A stretch of 64,000 nucleotides of DNA from Acuticoccus sp965213555. GTDB taxonomy: Bacteria; Pseudomonadota; Alphaproteobacteria; Rhizobiales; Amorphaceae. The notes under the pieces are model-generated. The model worked only from the letters and a program-made list of their open reading frames with translations. It was not told the origin of the DNA and made no database searches. This document shows, piece after piece, positions 7,526-16,069 of the stretch (positions within the stretch are counted from its first letter, which is position 1; each line of letters starts with the position of its first letter). The position numbers were made by a program, and so were the translations under genes. Where the stretch lies: assembly GCF_965213555.1 (NCBI RefSeq), contig NZ_OZ243890.1:1922001-1986000 (forward strand), written 5' to 3'.

Positions 7526-9427
7526 GTGACGGTGCTCCTCGTCGCCGCCCTCACTGCGGTGCTGGCCCATGCCCTCTACACCGCCGTCGCGGTGGCGCGT
7601 GATGCGCCCGGTCCGCACGCCTTCGTGGACGGCGGGCGCACCCTGCCAGCCTGGGCGTACGCGTTCGTCGCGTTCGGCGCGCTCCTCGCAGCCTTGTCGG
7701 TGCACGACCAACTGCTGCTGTCCGCGGCGTTCGGCTACCAGGTCGTGCACGTCGCCCTCGGCCTGGTCCTTGCGGCCGTCACGATGGCGACGCTCCACAA
7801 GCGGATTTGGCTCGCCTCGCGCCTCACGGGCCTGGTGGGGCCTGGGGACCTTCTTTGGGCGTACTTTCAGAGCGTCACGCTGCGTGTGGTCCTCCTCGCG
7901 GCGACGGCGCTCTTCGCCGGGCCCGTGGCCGCGGAGAGCCTCGCCCGGCTCGGTGCGCTTGTCGAAGCTGCGACCGACGGCAGCCTTCCGCGTGCGCCCG
8001 TGATCTGGGCGATCGCGACGGTCCTGTTCGTCGCGACGGCGATCGGCGGCTGGAGGGGATCGGTGTTCGTCGTCGCCGGCCTCGCGGTCCTCCTCGGCCT
8101 CCTCATGGTCTTCGCCGGCGGGCTCTTCTTGGCCGTCCTCGACGCGGACGTCATGCAGCTCCAAGATGCCGTGCGCGCGCCCGGCGCGGTGGGCGATCGT
8201 CTGCCCGGCGTCATCCAGTTCAGCGCAGGGCTCGGCAAGGAGGCCGCGGTCGGCGGACCCTGGACCGCCATGACCGTCCTATCGTCGGCGCTGGTCGCCG
8301 TGGGGATCGCCGTGTCCCCGGCGGTTGTGTTCCTGGCGACCACCTCGCAGACGCGCCATGGTTTCGCAGTCGGCCAGGTTTGGCTCGTCGCGGGACTGGC
8401 GACGGGCCTCCTCCTCCTGGTCGGCCCGCTGCTGGCGACCGCGCTTGCGGCCAGCCTGGGCGACGGCGCGAACCTCGCCGACACGTCCTGGTACGCCGCG
8501 CTCGGCGCTCCCTTCTCCCAGCTCCACTCCATGGTGCCGGTGGCGCTTGACACGATGATCGCGGCATCCTTGCTGATCGCCGTCGCCTTCTTCACGAGCG
8601 CAGGCGCAAACCTTGCCGTCATCGAGTTCGTCGCCCGCGACCTCCTGCCCAGACTGTTGCCCTCCGGCAGGAGGCTTGCAGCGCGCATCGTCCTCGCCGC
8701 GATCTTCCTCCTCGTCGCCGTCCTGGCGACCTTCGCGCCCGCGTCATCGGCCATCCTCGCATCGCTCACGCTGGCGCTGTCGGTGCAGCTGCTGCCGGCA
8801 TACCTCGGGCTCGCCTGGCTTCCCTGGATGAGCCGGGCCGCCATCCACGTCGGGCTGATCGCAGGGTCGCTTTTCGTCCTCCTCACCGAGACCGCAGGGC
8901 TCCTCATCATCGAGGGGCTCTTCATCGAGCTGCCTTGGGGACGGTGGCCGCTGACGGTGCACGCCGCGGGCTGGGGGCTCGCGGCCAACGTCGCCGCGAC
9001 GCTGATCGTGTCGATCTTCACGCGCAGGCGCGAGGAGGCGGACCATCGCGCACGCCTCCACGAGGCCTTCGCCCGCATCGACGAGGGCCGCCGGACGTTC
9101 ACCGCGCCGGTTTGGTCGTTGATCCTCGTGTGGACGTTCTTCGCGCTGGGGCCAGGCGCGATCCTCGGCAACACGTTCTTTGGACAGCCGGTGTTCGCGG
9201 GCGGACCGGCCGAGCTCTCCGTTCCATCCATCGTCCTGTGGCAGGTCGTCTGCTGGCTCGCCGGCGTCTTCCTCGTGTGGTGGCTCGCCTACGGCCGCAA
9301 GCTATCCATCATCGACGACGCACCGCAGGAGACGCTCGACCTGCTGCCAGCGAAGGATCCGCTCGGTCGCCGCGCCCCCGATTGGATCGACGTGGCGTTG
9401 GAGCGCGTCGGACGCAGGCCATCGTGA
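7526..9427 (+). CDS. sodium:solute symporter-like membrane protein
   Basis: A 633-residue protein with about 13-14 transmembrane helices, resembling the sodium:solute symporter (SSS) family: an N-terminal helix, a DGGRTLPAWAYAFVAFGALL segment, and a helix-rich core with TSAGANLAVIEFVARDLLPR around residue 375, comparable to the region before the late core helices of SSS members. The GTG at 7526 is preferred because a gggaaggaa site stands about 10 bases upstream; the open frame extends further 5' without a better start. A hydrophilic loop and two more helices follow the core. Family assignment is moderate and the substrate unknown. It is the last gene of the operon; the next gene is convergent. 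Confidence 0.65.
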   Translation: MTVLLVAALTAVLAHALYTAVAVARDAPGPHAFVDGGRTLPAWAYAFVAFGALLAALSVHDQLLLSAAFGYQVVHVALGLVLAAVTMATLHKRIWLASRLTGLVGPGDLLWAYFQSVTLRVVLLAATALFAGPVAAESLARLGALVEAATDGSLPRAPVIWAIATVLFVATAIGGWRGSVFVVAGLAVLLGLLMVFAGGLFLAVLDADVMQLQDAVRAPGAVGDRLPGVIQFSAGLGKEAAVGGPWTAMTVLSSALVAVGIAVSPAVVFLATTSQTRHGFAVGQVWLVAGLATGLLLLVGPLLATALAASLGDGANLADTSWYAALGAPFSQLHSMVPVALDTMIAASLLIAVAFFTSAGANLAVIEFVARDLLPRLLPSGRRLAARIVLAAIFLLVAVLATFAPASSAILASLTLALSVQLLPAYLGLAWLPWMSRAAIHVGLIAGSLFVLLTETAGLLIIEGLFIELPWGRWPLTVHAAGWGLAANVAATLIVSIFTRRREEADHRARLHEAFARIDEGRRTFTAPVWSLILVWTFFALGPGAILGNTFFGQPVFAGGPAELSVPSIVLWQVVCWLAGVFLVWWLAYGRKLSIIDDAPQETLDLLPAKDPLGRRAPDWIDVALERVGRRPS

Positions 9428-9485
9428 GCTGGTGGGAGGGTCTTGAGCGTCCCGACCGACCGGTTGGGGCGCACCATGCGTCGCG

Positions 9486-9506
9486 TCCGGCGTGTCAGAC
9501 GCCGGA
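9486..9506. terminator. hairpin between convergent genes
   Basis: An 8-bp perfect stem (TCCGGCGT pairing with ACGCCGGA) has a 5-base loop. It lies in the gap between the symporter-like gene (plus) and the RraA-like gene (minus), with the latter's stop codon in the loop. No T-run follows on either side, so it may be a bidirectional or 3'-protecting structure rather than a classical intrinsic terminator. Confidence 0.4.
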
Positions 9507-10181
9507 GCAGCCTCGCTCGCGCAGCAGCTCGTCGACCCAGGTCCTGTCCCAGCCCTCGCCGTTGATCGCAGCCTGGATCGTGGCTTCCTTCTCCTGCTGG
9601 GCGCGGGCAAGCTTCAGCGTCTCCTCGGCGTGGGCCACCGGGATGGCGACGACGCCGTCGAGGTCGCCGACGATGATGTCGCCGGGCTCGATCACCATCC
9701 CGTCGAGGGAGATCGGCAAGCCGACCTCTCCGGGGCCGTCCTTGTAGGGGCCGCGGTGGCTGACCCCGGTGCCGTAGACCGGGAAGGTGTCCGCGGCGAT
9801 GGCGTCGAGGTCGCGCACCGCGCCGTTGACCACGAACCCCACCGCGCCGTTGCGTCGGGCATGGGTTATGATGAGCTCCCCGATGAGCGCGTTCGTGGCG
9901 TCGCCGCCGCCGTCGACGACGATGACGTCCCCCTCCTGTGCCATGTCCGCCGCCTTGTGGATCATCAGGTTGTCGCCGGGGCGGGTCTTCACGGTCAGCG
10001 CCGTGCCGGCGAGGCGACCCTTCCCGCCCTCGATGCGGTGCATCGGGCGAACCGTCGGTCCGGCGGCGATCATCCGACCGAGGTTGTCGCTGATGATGGC
10101 CGTCGGGATGTCGCGGAAGGCCGCCACCATCCCAGCATCGGCGCGCCGATGCCCGTCTACCACTCGGAACCCAAGCGACAA
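9495..10181 (-). CDS. RraA family protein (HMG/oxaloacetate aldolase-like lyase)
   Basis: A 228-residue protein of the RraA / 4-hydroxy-4-methyl-2-oxoglutarate aldolase fold. The family core is visible: GRLAGTALTVKTRPGDNLMIH, then DVIVVDGGGD, GFVVNGAVRDLDAI with the conserved Arg-Asp, and PGDIIVGDLDGVVAIP near the C-terminus. In this family the enzymes cleave 4-hydroxy-2-oxo acids or decarboxylate oxaloacetate using a divalent metal. I chose the TTG start at 10181 because a strong AAGGGGAGG site lies 6 bases before it; an in-frame ATG at 10205 is weaker. It is the last gene of a minus-strand cluster with two hydroxyacid-oxidising enzymes, so it probably acts late in hydroxy-acid breakdown. 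Confidence 0.82.
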   Translation of the reverse strand: MSLGFRVVDGHRRADAGMVAAFRDIPTAIISDNLGRMIAAGPTVRPMHRIEGGKGRLAGTALTVKTRPGDNLMIHKAADMAQEGDVIVVDGGGDATNALIGELIITHARRNGAVGFVVNGAVRDLDAIAADTFPVYGTGVSHRGPYKDGPGEVGLPISLDGMVIEPGDIIVGDLDGVVAIPVAHAEETLKLARAQQEKEATIQAAINGEGWDRTWVDELLRERGCSGV

Positions 10182-10240
10182 GGCTGACCTCCCCTTCAGA
10201 AGCATCTTGTTCAAGAGTTGGACCGCGCCGCTCCGTGGTG

Positions 10241-11572
10241 TCAAACGGAACCTGCGGGTGGGGCCGACCGCGCCTCGCCGACATCGGCCCCCGCGCGGGA
10301 CGGCGCGCGCCCGCCGGCAGCCGCGAGGTTGTGCTCCCGCACGAACTCGCTGGTCAACTCGCTCAGGGATCGGATGCCGAGCAGCGTCATGTTGCGATCG
10401 ACCTCCGCGCCGAGCGTGTCGATGGCGTGCGTCACCCCGGCCTCCCCGGCGATGGCGGCGGCGAACAGGAACGGCCGCCCGACGAAGACGAAGTCCGCGC
10501 CCAGGGCGAGCGCCTTCAGGACGTCGGTCCCGCGCCGCACGCCGCAGTCGAGCATCACCGTCATCCCCCCGGCCTCGGGGATGACGTCCGGCAACGCCTG
10601 CACCGAGGAGATCGCGCCGTCGAGCTGACGGCCTCCGTGGTTCGAGACGATCACGCCATCGACGCCCGCCTCGCGGGCGAGCCTCGTGTCGGCCGCTCCG
10701 AGGATGCCCTTCAGCACGAGCTTGCCGCTCCACCGCCGACGGATCAGCTCGATGTGCCGCCAGGCGAGGCCTTCGCGGCCCCTCATCGAGCGCACCACGT
10801 CGCGCGAGACGATGGGCGGTCCCCGCGACACGTCGATGTTCTCGAAGTGCGGCATGCCGTGCTTGACGAGCGTCCTCAACGCCGTTCCGATGCTCCAGGC
10901 CGGATGGGTCAGCCCCTGCCAGGCGAGTCGCAGGCTCGGCTTCATCGGTGCATCGAAGCCGTTGCGCACGTTGTGCTCGCGGTTGCCGTTGGTCGGCACG
11001 TCGACGGTCACGACGAGCGTCTGGTAGCCCGCCGCCGCAACGCGGTCGACCATGCCTTCCACCCGGGCATCGTCGCCGGGGAGGTAGGCCTGGAACCAGC
11101 GGCTGCCGCCCTCCCGCGCCACGCGCTCGAGCGCGGTCAGCGAGCTCGCGCTCATGATGGCGGGGATGCGTGCGGCCTGTGCGGCTCGTGCGAGGACGAC
11201 GTCGCCGTCGTAGGCCGCGAGCGCCGACAACCCCATCGGCGCGATCCCGAACGGGTGGGCGTACTCCTCGCCGAAGATCGTCCGTCGCTGGTCGCGCTCG
11301 GTGTGTCCGGCGAGCGACCGCGGAACGAAGCGCAGCGCCGCGAAGTCCTCACGGTTCGCGAGGAAGCTCGCCCCGGACTCGGTGGCTCCCGCGACGTAGG
11401 CATAGACTGGCCGGGGAAGGTGACGACGGGCAGCGGGCTCGAAGTCCTCCAGCGAGAGGACCCCGCGCAGCTGCCGCGGCAGCCGCCGCTCGACGCGGCG
11501 CGCGACGATCTCCTCGATGCGGGGCGCCTGCGCGGTGCGTTCCGATGTTGCTTCGGACAACCTCTCCTCCAT
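10241..11572 (-). CDS. FMN-dependent alpha-hydroxy acid oxidase/dehydrogenase (LldD family)
   Basis: A 443-residue member of the lactate/glycolate oxidase family that oxidises L-2-hydroxy acids to 2-oxo acids with FMN. Motifs include HLPRPVYAYVAGATES at the N-terminus, FGIAPMGLSAL, the catalytic-base loop GVIVSNHGGRQLDGA with its His and Arg, and MLDCGVRRGTDVLKALALGA for FMN phosphate binding. The ATG at 11572 has a GGAG site 6 bases upstream; ATG 11590 or a further upstream start at 11665 would add residues rich in Pro and Ala. The C-terminus adds about 25 low-complexity residues. It lies 59 bases upstream of the RraA-like gene and probably works with it. Confidence 0.88.
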   Translation of the reverse strand: MEERLSEATSERTAQAPRIEEIVARRVERRLPRQLRGVLSLEDFEPAARRHLPRPVYAYVAGATESGASFLANREDFAALRFVPRSLAGHTERDQRRTIFGEEYAHPFGIAPMGLSALAAYDGDVVLARAAQAARIPAIMSASSLTALERVAREGGSRWFQAYLPGDDARVEGMVDRVAAAGYQTLVVTVDVPTNGNREHNVRNGFDAPMKPSLRLAWQGLTHPAWSIGTALRTLVKHGMPHFENIDVSRGPPIVSRDVVRSMRGREGLAWRHIELIRRRWSGKLVLKGILGAADTRLAREAGVDGVIVSNHGGRQLDGAISSVQALPDVIPEAGGMTVMLDCGVRRGTDVLKALALGADFVFVGRPFLFAAAIAGEAGVTHAIDTLGAEVDRNMTLLGIRSLSELTSEFVREHNLAAAGGRAPSRAGADVGEARSAPPAGSV

Positions 11573-11794
11573 CAGCGCTCCGTTCCGCATGGCTTCAGGC
11601 GGAGCGTTCCCCGGGCCCGCGCGGTCTGGCGTGCCGTTGTCGACGGCTGGGTCCGCTTCCCCCATGCCTCCCTCGCCTCGTCGATGGCAAGGCGCGCGTT
11701 TGCGTCAAAGTCCTTCTCGGACGGTCCCCGTCCCTCGCGCCATCCGCCCGCTCCTTGGAAGCGGTGCCGATCCGCAGGAACCGATGGCGCGGCA

Positions 11795-12763
11795 TCACCG
11801 GGCTTCGCGCCGTTGGGTTGCCGCGTGGTCCGACGCAGCGTCAGGACCGGCAAGGTATCCCAGCACCTTGTCGGCGATCGTGATGCCGACCTGCTGCAGC
11901 CCGCGGTGCGTGGAGGCGCCGATGTGGGGTGTCGCCAGGAAGCCTTCGATTTGCAGCAGCGGATGGTCGGGCGCGGGTGGCTCCAGCTCGAACACGTCGG
12001 ACGCGGCGCCAGCGAGTTGGCCCGAGGCCAGAGCCTCGGCGAGCGCCGCCTCGTCGACGATGCCGCCGCGAGCGCAGTTCACCAGGTATGACCCTTGAGG
12101 CATCAGGGCGAGGCGAGCCCGGTCGATCATGTGCCGCGTCGTCCCGTCGAGGGGCACGTGCAGGAAGATGAGGCTGCTTTGGTCGAGGAGCTCCTCGAGC
12201 GTTGCGGAACGAGCAACCTCGCGCGGCCAGTCGGCGTCCGCGATGGCAGGGTCCACGGCCGCCACCCGTGCCCCGAAGCCATGCACGAGGCGGTGCGCGA
12301 CCCTGCTTCCGACGGCGCCGAGGCCGACGATTCCCGCTGGGACCTCCGCGAGGTCGAGGCCGACCCGCGCGTCGCCGCGCAACGGACGGCCTGCGCGCAG
12401 GGCCGCCGTGTGGCCGGCGATGTTGCGCAGGAGGGCGAGGGCGTAGCCCACAGCAAGGTCGGCCACCGGCTCGGCGTTGGCGCCCGGCGTGGTCAGCACC
12501 GCGATCCCGCCGGCGCGTGCCGCGTCGACGTCGATGTTGTCGGTGCCGACGCCGTGCTTGCCGATGACCCGCAGGCGAGCGGCGCGCTCGATGGCGGCGG
12601 CGTCGATGCGGCTGTTGCGGACGATGACGGCGTCCGCCTGCGCCTCCCAGTCGCCGGCCCGATCGGGGCCGAACACCTCGGCCCGGGCCGAAAGTCTGTC
12701 CATCGCCGCCGGATGGACCTCGTCGAGGACGAAGACGCGCGCTCGCGGCTCGGGCGTGCTCAC
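11795..12763 (-). CDS. D-isomer-specific 2-hydroxyacid dehydrogenase
   Basis: A 322-residue NAD(P)-dependent dehydrogenase of the D-2-hydroxyacid/phosphoglycerate dehydrogenase family. The cofactor motif is GLGAVGSRVAHRL, and the catalytic Arg, Glu and His are in NCARGGIVDEAAL, FELEPPAPDHPLL and TPHIGASTHRG. The short length without an ACT or ASB domain argues against a canonical serine-pathway SerA. It is first in the minus-strand cluster with the FMN hydroxyacid oxidase and RraA-like genes and diverges from a tripartite tricarboxylate transporter operon, so it is more likely catabolic. Confidence 0.85.
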   Translation of the reverse strand: MSTPEPRARVFVLDEVHPAAMDRLSARAEVFGPDRAGDWEAQADAVIVRNSRIDAAAIERAARLRVIGKHGVGTDNIDVDAARAGGIAVLTTPGANAEPVADLAVGYALALLRNIAGHTAALRAGRPLRGDARVGLDLAEVPAGIVGLGAVGSRVAHRLVHGFGARVAAVDPAIADADWPREVARSATLEELLDQSSLIFLHVPLDGTTRHMIDRARLALMPQGSYLVNCARGGIVDEAALAEALASGQLAGAASDVFELEPPAPDHPLLQIEGFLATPHIGASTHRGLQQVGITIADKVLGYLAGPDAASDHAATQRREAR

Positions 12764-13081
12764 CGTCCGCTCCGTCCACCGCTCGGAAGCAACGCAGCCG
12801 ACCGTCCATGTCTCGAACCGTTCGCCTGCATCTCCAACTCCGCAAAGCCCACGACGAGGAAGTCCAAATCACCCAGCGCTGGCAAGACCTTCGCCGAGCC
12901 CGCTCTTGCTGCGCGCGCTCTGCATCGAGTGAGACGCCTTTTGCTTGGATCGCTCTACGCTGGCTGAGGGCTTCGGTAAACGGCACCCTCTTTACGCGCT
13001 CCGGGTCCTCGTCTACCGATCTTGCATCAAAAAAACGCCTACGGCCGGCAAGCGTCGTGGGCCACAGTTGGGAGGGAGCCC
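12764..13081. promoter_or_regulatory. divergent intergenic region (no gene seen)
   Basis: These 318 bases separate the minus-strand hydroxyacid cluster from the plus-strand TctCBA operon and must hold both promoters. A short inverted repeat GTAAA-N10-TTTAC at 12976-12995 could be an operator, and an A7 run lies at about 13028-13034. A gggaggga ribosome site sits just before tctC. I could not pick a convincing -35/-10 pair, and no regulator gene is adjacent. Open frames here look like shadows. Confidence 0.35.
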
Positions 13082-14044
13082 ATGAGGAGAGCACTCATCG
13101 CGGCCGCAGCGATGTCTGCGGCGGCGCTGACGACGACGAGCGCGCTGGCGCAGTACCCTGAGCGTCCGATCACGATGATCGTGGCCTACAGCGCCGGCGG
13201 TGGCACGGACATCGCGGCACGGACGCTGGTCCCCTACATCGAGAAGTACCTCGGCGAGGACGCCACGATCACCGTGGTCAACAGGACCGGCGCCGGCGGC
13301 GAGATCGGCTTCACCGCGCTCGCCATGGCCGAGCCCGACGGCTACACGATCGGCTTCATCAACGCGCCGAACATCCTCACCATCCCGATCCAACGCGAGA
13401 CGCGCTACTCGATGGACGACATCGAGCCGGTCGCCAACATCGTCTACGACCCGGGCGGCTTCAGCGTGCTCCCGGACGCCGGCATCAACACCCTCGACGA
13501 GCTCGTCACGTACGCCAAGGAAAACCCTGGCGAGGTCAGCTACGGCACGACCGGCATCGGCTCGGACGACCACCTCGCTGCGCTCGCCTTCGAGCGCCTC
13601 GCCGGGATCGAGATGAACCACGTGCCGTTCGACGGGAACGCCGACGTCCGCGCCGCCCTCCTCGGAGGGCACATCGACCTCGGCTCGGGGAACGTCAGCG
13701 AGATGATCCCCGACGCGAATGCCGGCAACGTCGTCCTGCTCGGGCAGATGGCCGAGGAGCGCTGGGAGGGGGCGCCCGACGTCCCGACGTTCCAGGAGCA
13801 GGGCTTCGACATCGTGATCGGCTCGAACCGCGCCATCGGCGCCCCGGCCGGCTTCCCGGAGGACGCGCTCGCCCAGCTGAGCGAGGCCATCGAGAAGGCG
13901 GTCCAGGATCCGGAGTTCCGCGAGCAGGCCGAAAAGCAGGACCTCGCCCTGGCGTTCCAGGGCAGCGAGGAGTTCGCCCAAACGCTTGGACGGCTGCAGC
14001 AGCAGTTCGAGGCGCTCTGGGAGAGCGAGCCCTGGGTCGAGTAG
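13082..14044 (+). CDS. tctC: tripartite tricarboxylate transporter substrate-binding protein (TctC family)
   Basis: A 320-residue periplasmic binding protein of the Bug/TctC family. A signal peptide ends after TTTSALA (residue 23), followed by the family start QYPERPITMIVAYSAGGGTD that forms the ligand loop, then VVNRTGAGGEIG and SYGTTGIGSDDHLAA near residue 160. The ATG at 13082 is preceded by gggaggga. It heads the operon with the TctB- and TctA-like membrane genes and faces a hydroxyacid-catabolism cluster, which suggests a carboxylate or hydroxycarboxylate ligand. The TTT system is a secondary, ion-driven transporter. Confidence 0.92.
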   Translation: MRRALIAAAAMSAAALTTTSALAQYPERPITMIVAYSAGGGTDIAARTLVPYIEKYLGEDATITVVNRTGAGGEIGFTALAMAEPDGYTIGFINAPNILTIPIQRETRYSMDDIEPVANIVYDPGGFSVLPDAGINTLDELVTYAKENPGEVSYGTTGIGSDDHLAALAFERLAGIEMNHVPFDGNADVRAALLGGHIDLGSGNVSEMIPDANAGNVVLLGQMAEERWEGAPDVPTFQEQGFDIVIGSNRAIGAPAGFPEDALAQLSEAIEKAVQDPEFREQAEKQDLALAFQGSEEFAQTLGRLQQQFEALWESEPWVE

Positions 14045-14061
14045 GGCGATGACCGAGCGGA

Positions 14062-14080
14062 GCCGCGCGTGGTGCGCGGC
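14062..14080 (+). promoter_or_regulatory. intercistronic hairpin tctC-tctB
   Basis: A perfect 7-bp stem GCCGCGC/GCGCGGC with a 5-base loop lies 18 bases after the tctC stop and 21 bases before the likely tctB start. There is no T-run. Such structures downstream of binding-protein genes commonly protect the 5' message from exonucleases so that the binding protein is made in excess over the permease; here that is inferred. Confidence 0.4.
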
Positions 14081-14101
14081 TCGGCAGGGTCGGCGAGCGC
14101 C

Positions 14102-14560
14102 GTGAACCGGTTCTCCGTGGAGCTCCTCGTCGCCTGCGCGCTCGCAGCGCTGTGCGTCGCGGGGCTGTTCGAGGCCTGGTCCTACCGGGCGGCATCGAAG
14201 TACACGCCGGTGGCGGTGATGGGCCTCGCGCTCATCCTCAGCCTGGTCTGGATGGCGCAGAACGCCATCCCCCTCGTGCGCGGCCGGTTCCAGGAGTTGC
14301 ACGTCGAGCGCGGCGAGGTGGCACGCTTCGTCGGTGTGGTCCTCGCCGTCGCAACCTACGTCACCGGCGTGGTGCAGATCGGCTTCTTCACCTCCACCCT
14401 CGTCATGGTCCCGCTCCTGTCCGCCGCGGTCGGCTATCGGAGTTGGCCGATCGCCCTCGCAGCCACGGTGGGCTTCGTCGCGGTGCTCTACGGCGTCTTC
14501 CGCCTCCTCCTGTCGATCCCGCTTCCCCCCGAAGCGGTCCTCGGCCTCGTTGGAGGGTGA
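14102..14560 (+). CDS. tctB: tripartite tricarboxylate transporter small permease (TctB family)
   Basis: A 152-residue protein with four predicted transmembrane helices, matching the size and topology of TctB, the small membrane subunit of TTT transporters. Sequence identity in this family is always low, so the call rests on size, topology and position between tctC and tctA. The GTG at 14102 is preferred over the in-frame GTG at 14069 because the latter falls in the loop of the intercistronic hairpin. Its stop is two bases before the tctA start. Confidence 0.85.
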   Translation: MNRFSVELLVACALAALCVAGLFEAWSYRAASKYTPVAVMGLALILSLVWMAQNAIPLVRGRFQELHVERGEVARFVGVVLAVATYVTGVVQIGFFTSTLVMVPLLSAAVGYRSWPIALAATVGFVAVLYGVFRLLLSIPLPPEAVLGLVGG

Positions 14561-14562
14561 GG

Positions 14563-16062
14563 ATGGAGGTCTTCGGCCAGATCTTCGCAGCCCTCCCCCT
14601 CGTCCTCGCACCGGACGTGATCGTGGCGATGGTGCTCGGCACCGTCATCGGGATCGCCGTCGGAGCGTTGCCGGGGCTCTCGGCGACGATGGGCATCGCG
14701 GTGCTCATTCCGCTCACCTTCGCCATGTCGCCCCTCGTTGCGCTCGGCATGATCGCCGGCATCTACAACGGGGCGATGTACGGCGGGTCCATCCCGGCGA
14801 TCCTCCTGCGCATCCCCGGCACGCCCGCCGGCATCGCCACGGTGTTCGACGGGCATGAGATGGCGAAGCGCGGGCGCGCCCGCCTCGCCCTCGACATCTC
14901 GCTCGTCTCCTCGTCCATCGGCAGCGCCGTGAGCGCGGTGGCGCTGCTCCTCGTCGCGCCGCCCCTCGCTGCCGTCGCGCTGAAGTTCAGCCCCGCCGAC
15001 TACTTCTGGCTCGCTGTCTTCGGGATGACGACGATTGCGGTCCTCCTCAGCAGCAATCCCGCCAAGGGCTTCCTCAGCGCCTGCTTCGGCCTCGTCCTCG
15101 GCATGGTCGGCATCGACAGCATGACCGGGACGGAGCGCTTCACCTTCGGCAGCGTCGACCTGCTCAGCGGCGTGAACATCATCGTACTGCTCACCGGGCT
15201 CTACGCGATCCCGCCGGCGCTCGACCTCCTGCTCGGCCGCACGGCGATCAACACCGAGGGGCTTTCGGTCGGGGGACCGCGGGAGCGCTTCAACTGGTCG
15301 AGCCTCGTCCCGGTGTGGATCCGCGCGTCGGGGATCGGTCTCCTGATCGGCATCATCCCCGCACTCGGCGGCAACGTCGCCGCGCTGATCGCCTGGAACG
15401 AGCAGCGCCGCGTGTCGCGCAACCGCGCCGAATACGGCAAGGGCGCGCCGGACGGTCTCGCTGCGCCCGAGTGCGCCAACAACGCCGACACCGCGGCGAC
15501 GCTGATCCCGGCGCTGACCCTCGGCGTGCCCGGCAACGCGGTCGCCGCCGTGATCCTCGGAGCCATGCTGGTCCACGGGCTGCGGCCCGGGCCGGAGCTC
15601 TTCCGCGACAACGCGGGAACGGTGTACGGCTTCATGCTGGCGATGCTCATCACCTCGGGCCTGATGTTCGTCATCGGCAAGGTGGGTGCTCGTGCCTTCG
15701 TGAACGTCCTGCGCCTGCCGCCGCTGCTTCTCGGACCGATGGTGATCGCGCTCACCACGGTGGGGGTCTACGCGGTGCACAACAGCATCTTCGACGTCTG
15801 GATGATGCTGGCGTTCGGGTTGATCGGGTTCGGCATGGAGCGCCTCGACATCCCGACGGCGCCCGCGGTCCTCGCCGTCATCCTCGGACCGATGGCGGAG
15901 GCGTCCTTCCGGCGGGCGCTGCGGATCGGCGGTGACTACGGCTACTTCGTCGAGAGCCCGGTCTCATGGATCCTCATCTCGCTCATCGTCCTCGTCGTCC
16001 TGACACCGGCGGTGCGGGCCATGCGTGGCCGCAAGGGCGGCATGGCGCAGCACAAGGCCTGA
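14563..16062 (+). CDS. tctA: tripartite tricarboxylate transporter large permease (TctA family)
   Basis: A 499-residue, roughly 11-12-helix permease, the expected length for TctA. The family signature near the N-terminus (GIAVGALPGLSATMGIAVLI) and its internal repeat (LLIGIIPALGGNVAALIAW) are both present, together with NGAMYGGSIPAILLRIPGTP and the related TLIPALTLGVPGNAVAAVIL. The TctA family is thought to have arisen by duplication, which these paired motifs reflect. The start at ATG 14563 lies two bases past the tctB stop, with the GGAGG of the tctB end as ribosome site. Confidence 0.93.
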   Translation: MEVFGQIFAALPLVLAPDVIVAMVLGTVIGIAVGALPGLSATMGIAVLIPLTFAMSPLVALGMIAGIYNGAMYGGSIPAILLRIPGTPAGIATVFDGHEMAKRGRARLALDISLVSSSIGSAVSAVALLLVAPPLAAVALKFSPADYFWLAVFGMTTIAVLLSSNPAKGFLSACFGLVLGMVGIDSMTGTERFTFGSVDLLSGVNIIVLLTGLYAIPPALDLLLGRTAINTEGLSVGGPRERFNWSSLVPVWIRASGIGLLIGIIPALGGNVAALIAWNEQRRVSRNRAEYGKGAPDGLAAPECANNADTAATLIPALTLGVPGNAVAAVILGAMLVHGLRPGPELFRDNAGTVYGFMLAMLITSGLMFVIGKVGARAFVNVLRLPPLLLGPMVIALTTVGVYAVHNSIFDVWMMLAFGLIGFGMERLDIPTAPAVLAVILGPMAEASFRRALRIGGDYGYFVESPVSWILISLIVLVVLTPAVRAMRGRKGGMAQHKA

Positions 16063-16069
16063 GCGCGGC

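Noticed and set aside
12808..13161. A plus-strand frame across the hydroxyacid dehydrogenase/tctC gap
   Set aside because: It overlaps the tctC start, has no ribosome site and no recognisable sequence; the gap more likely holds divergent promoters.
14488..15780. Minus-strand frame opposite tctA
   Set aside because: Same antisense pattern; TctA signatures on the plus strand decide.
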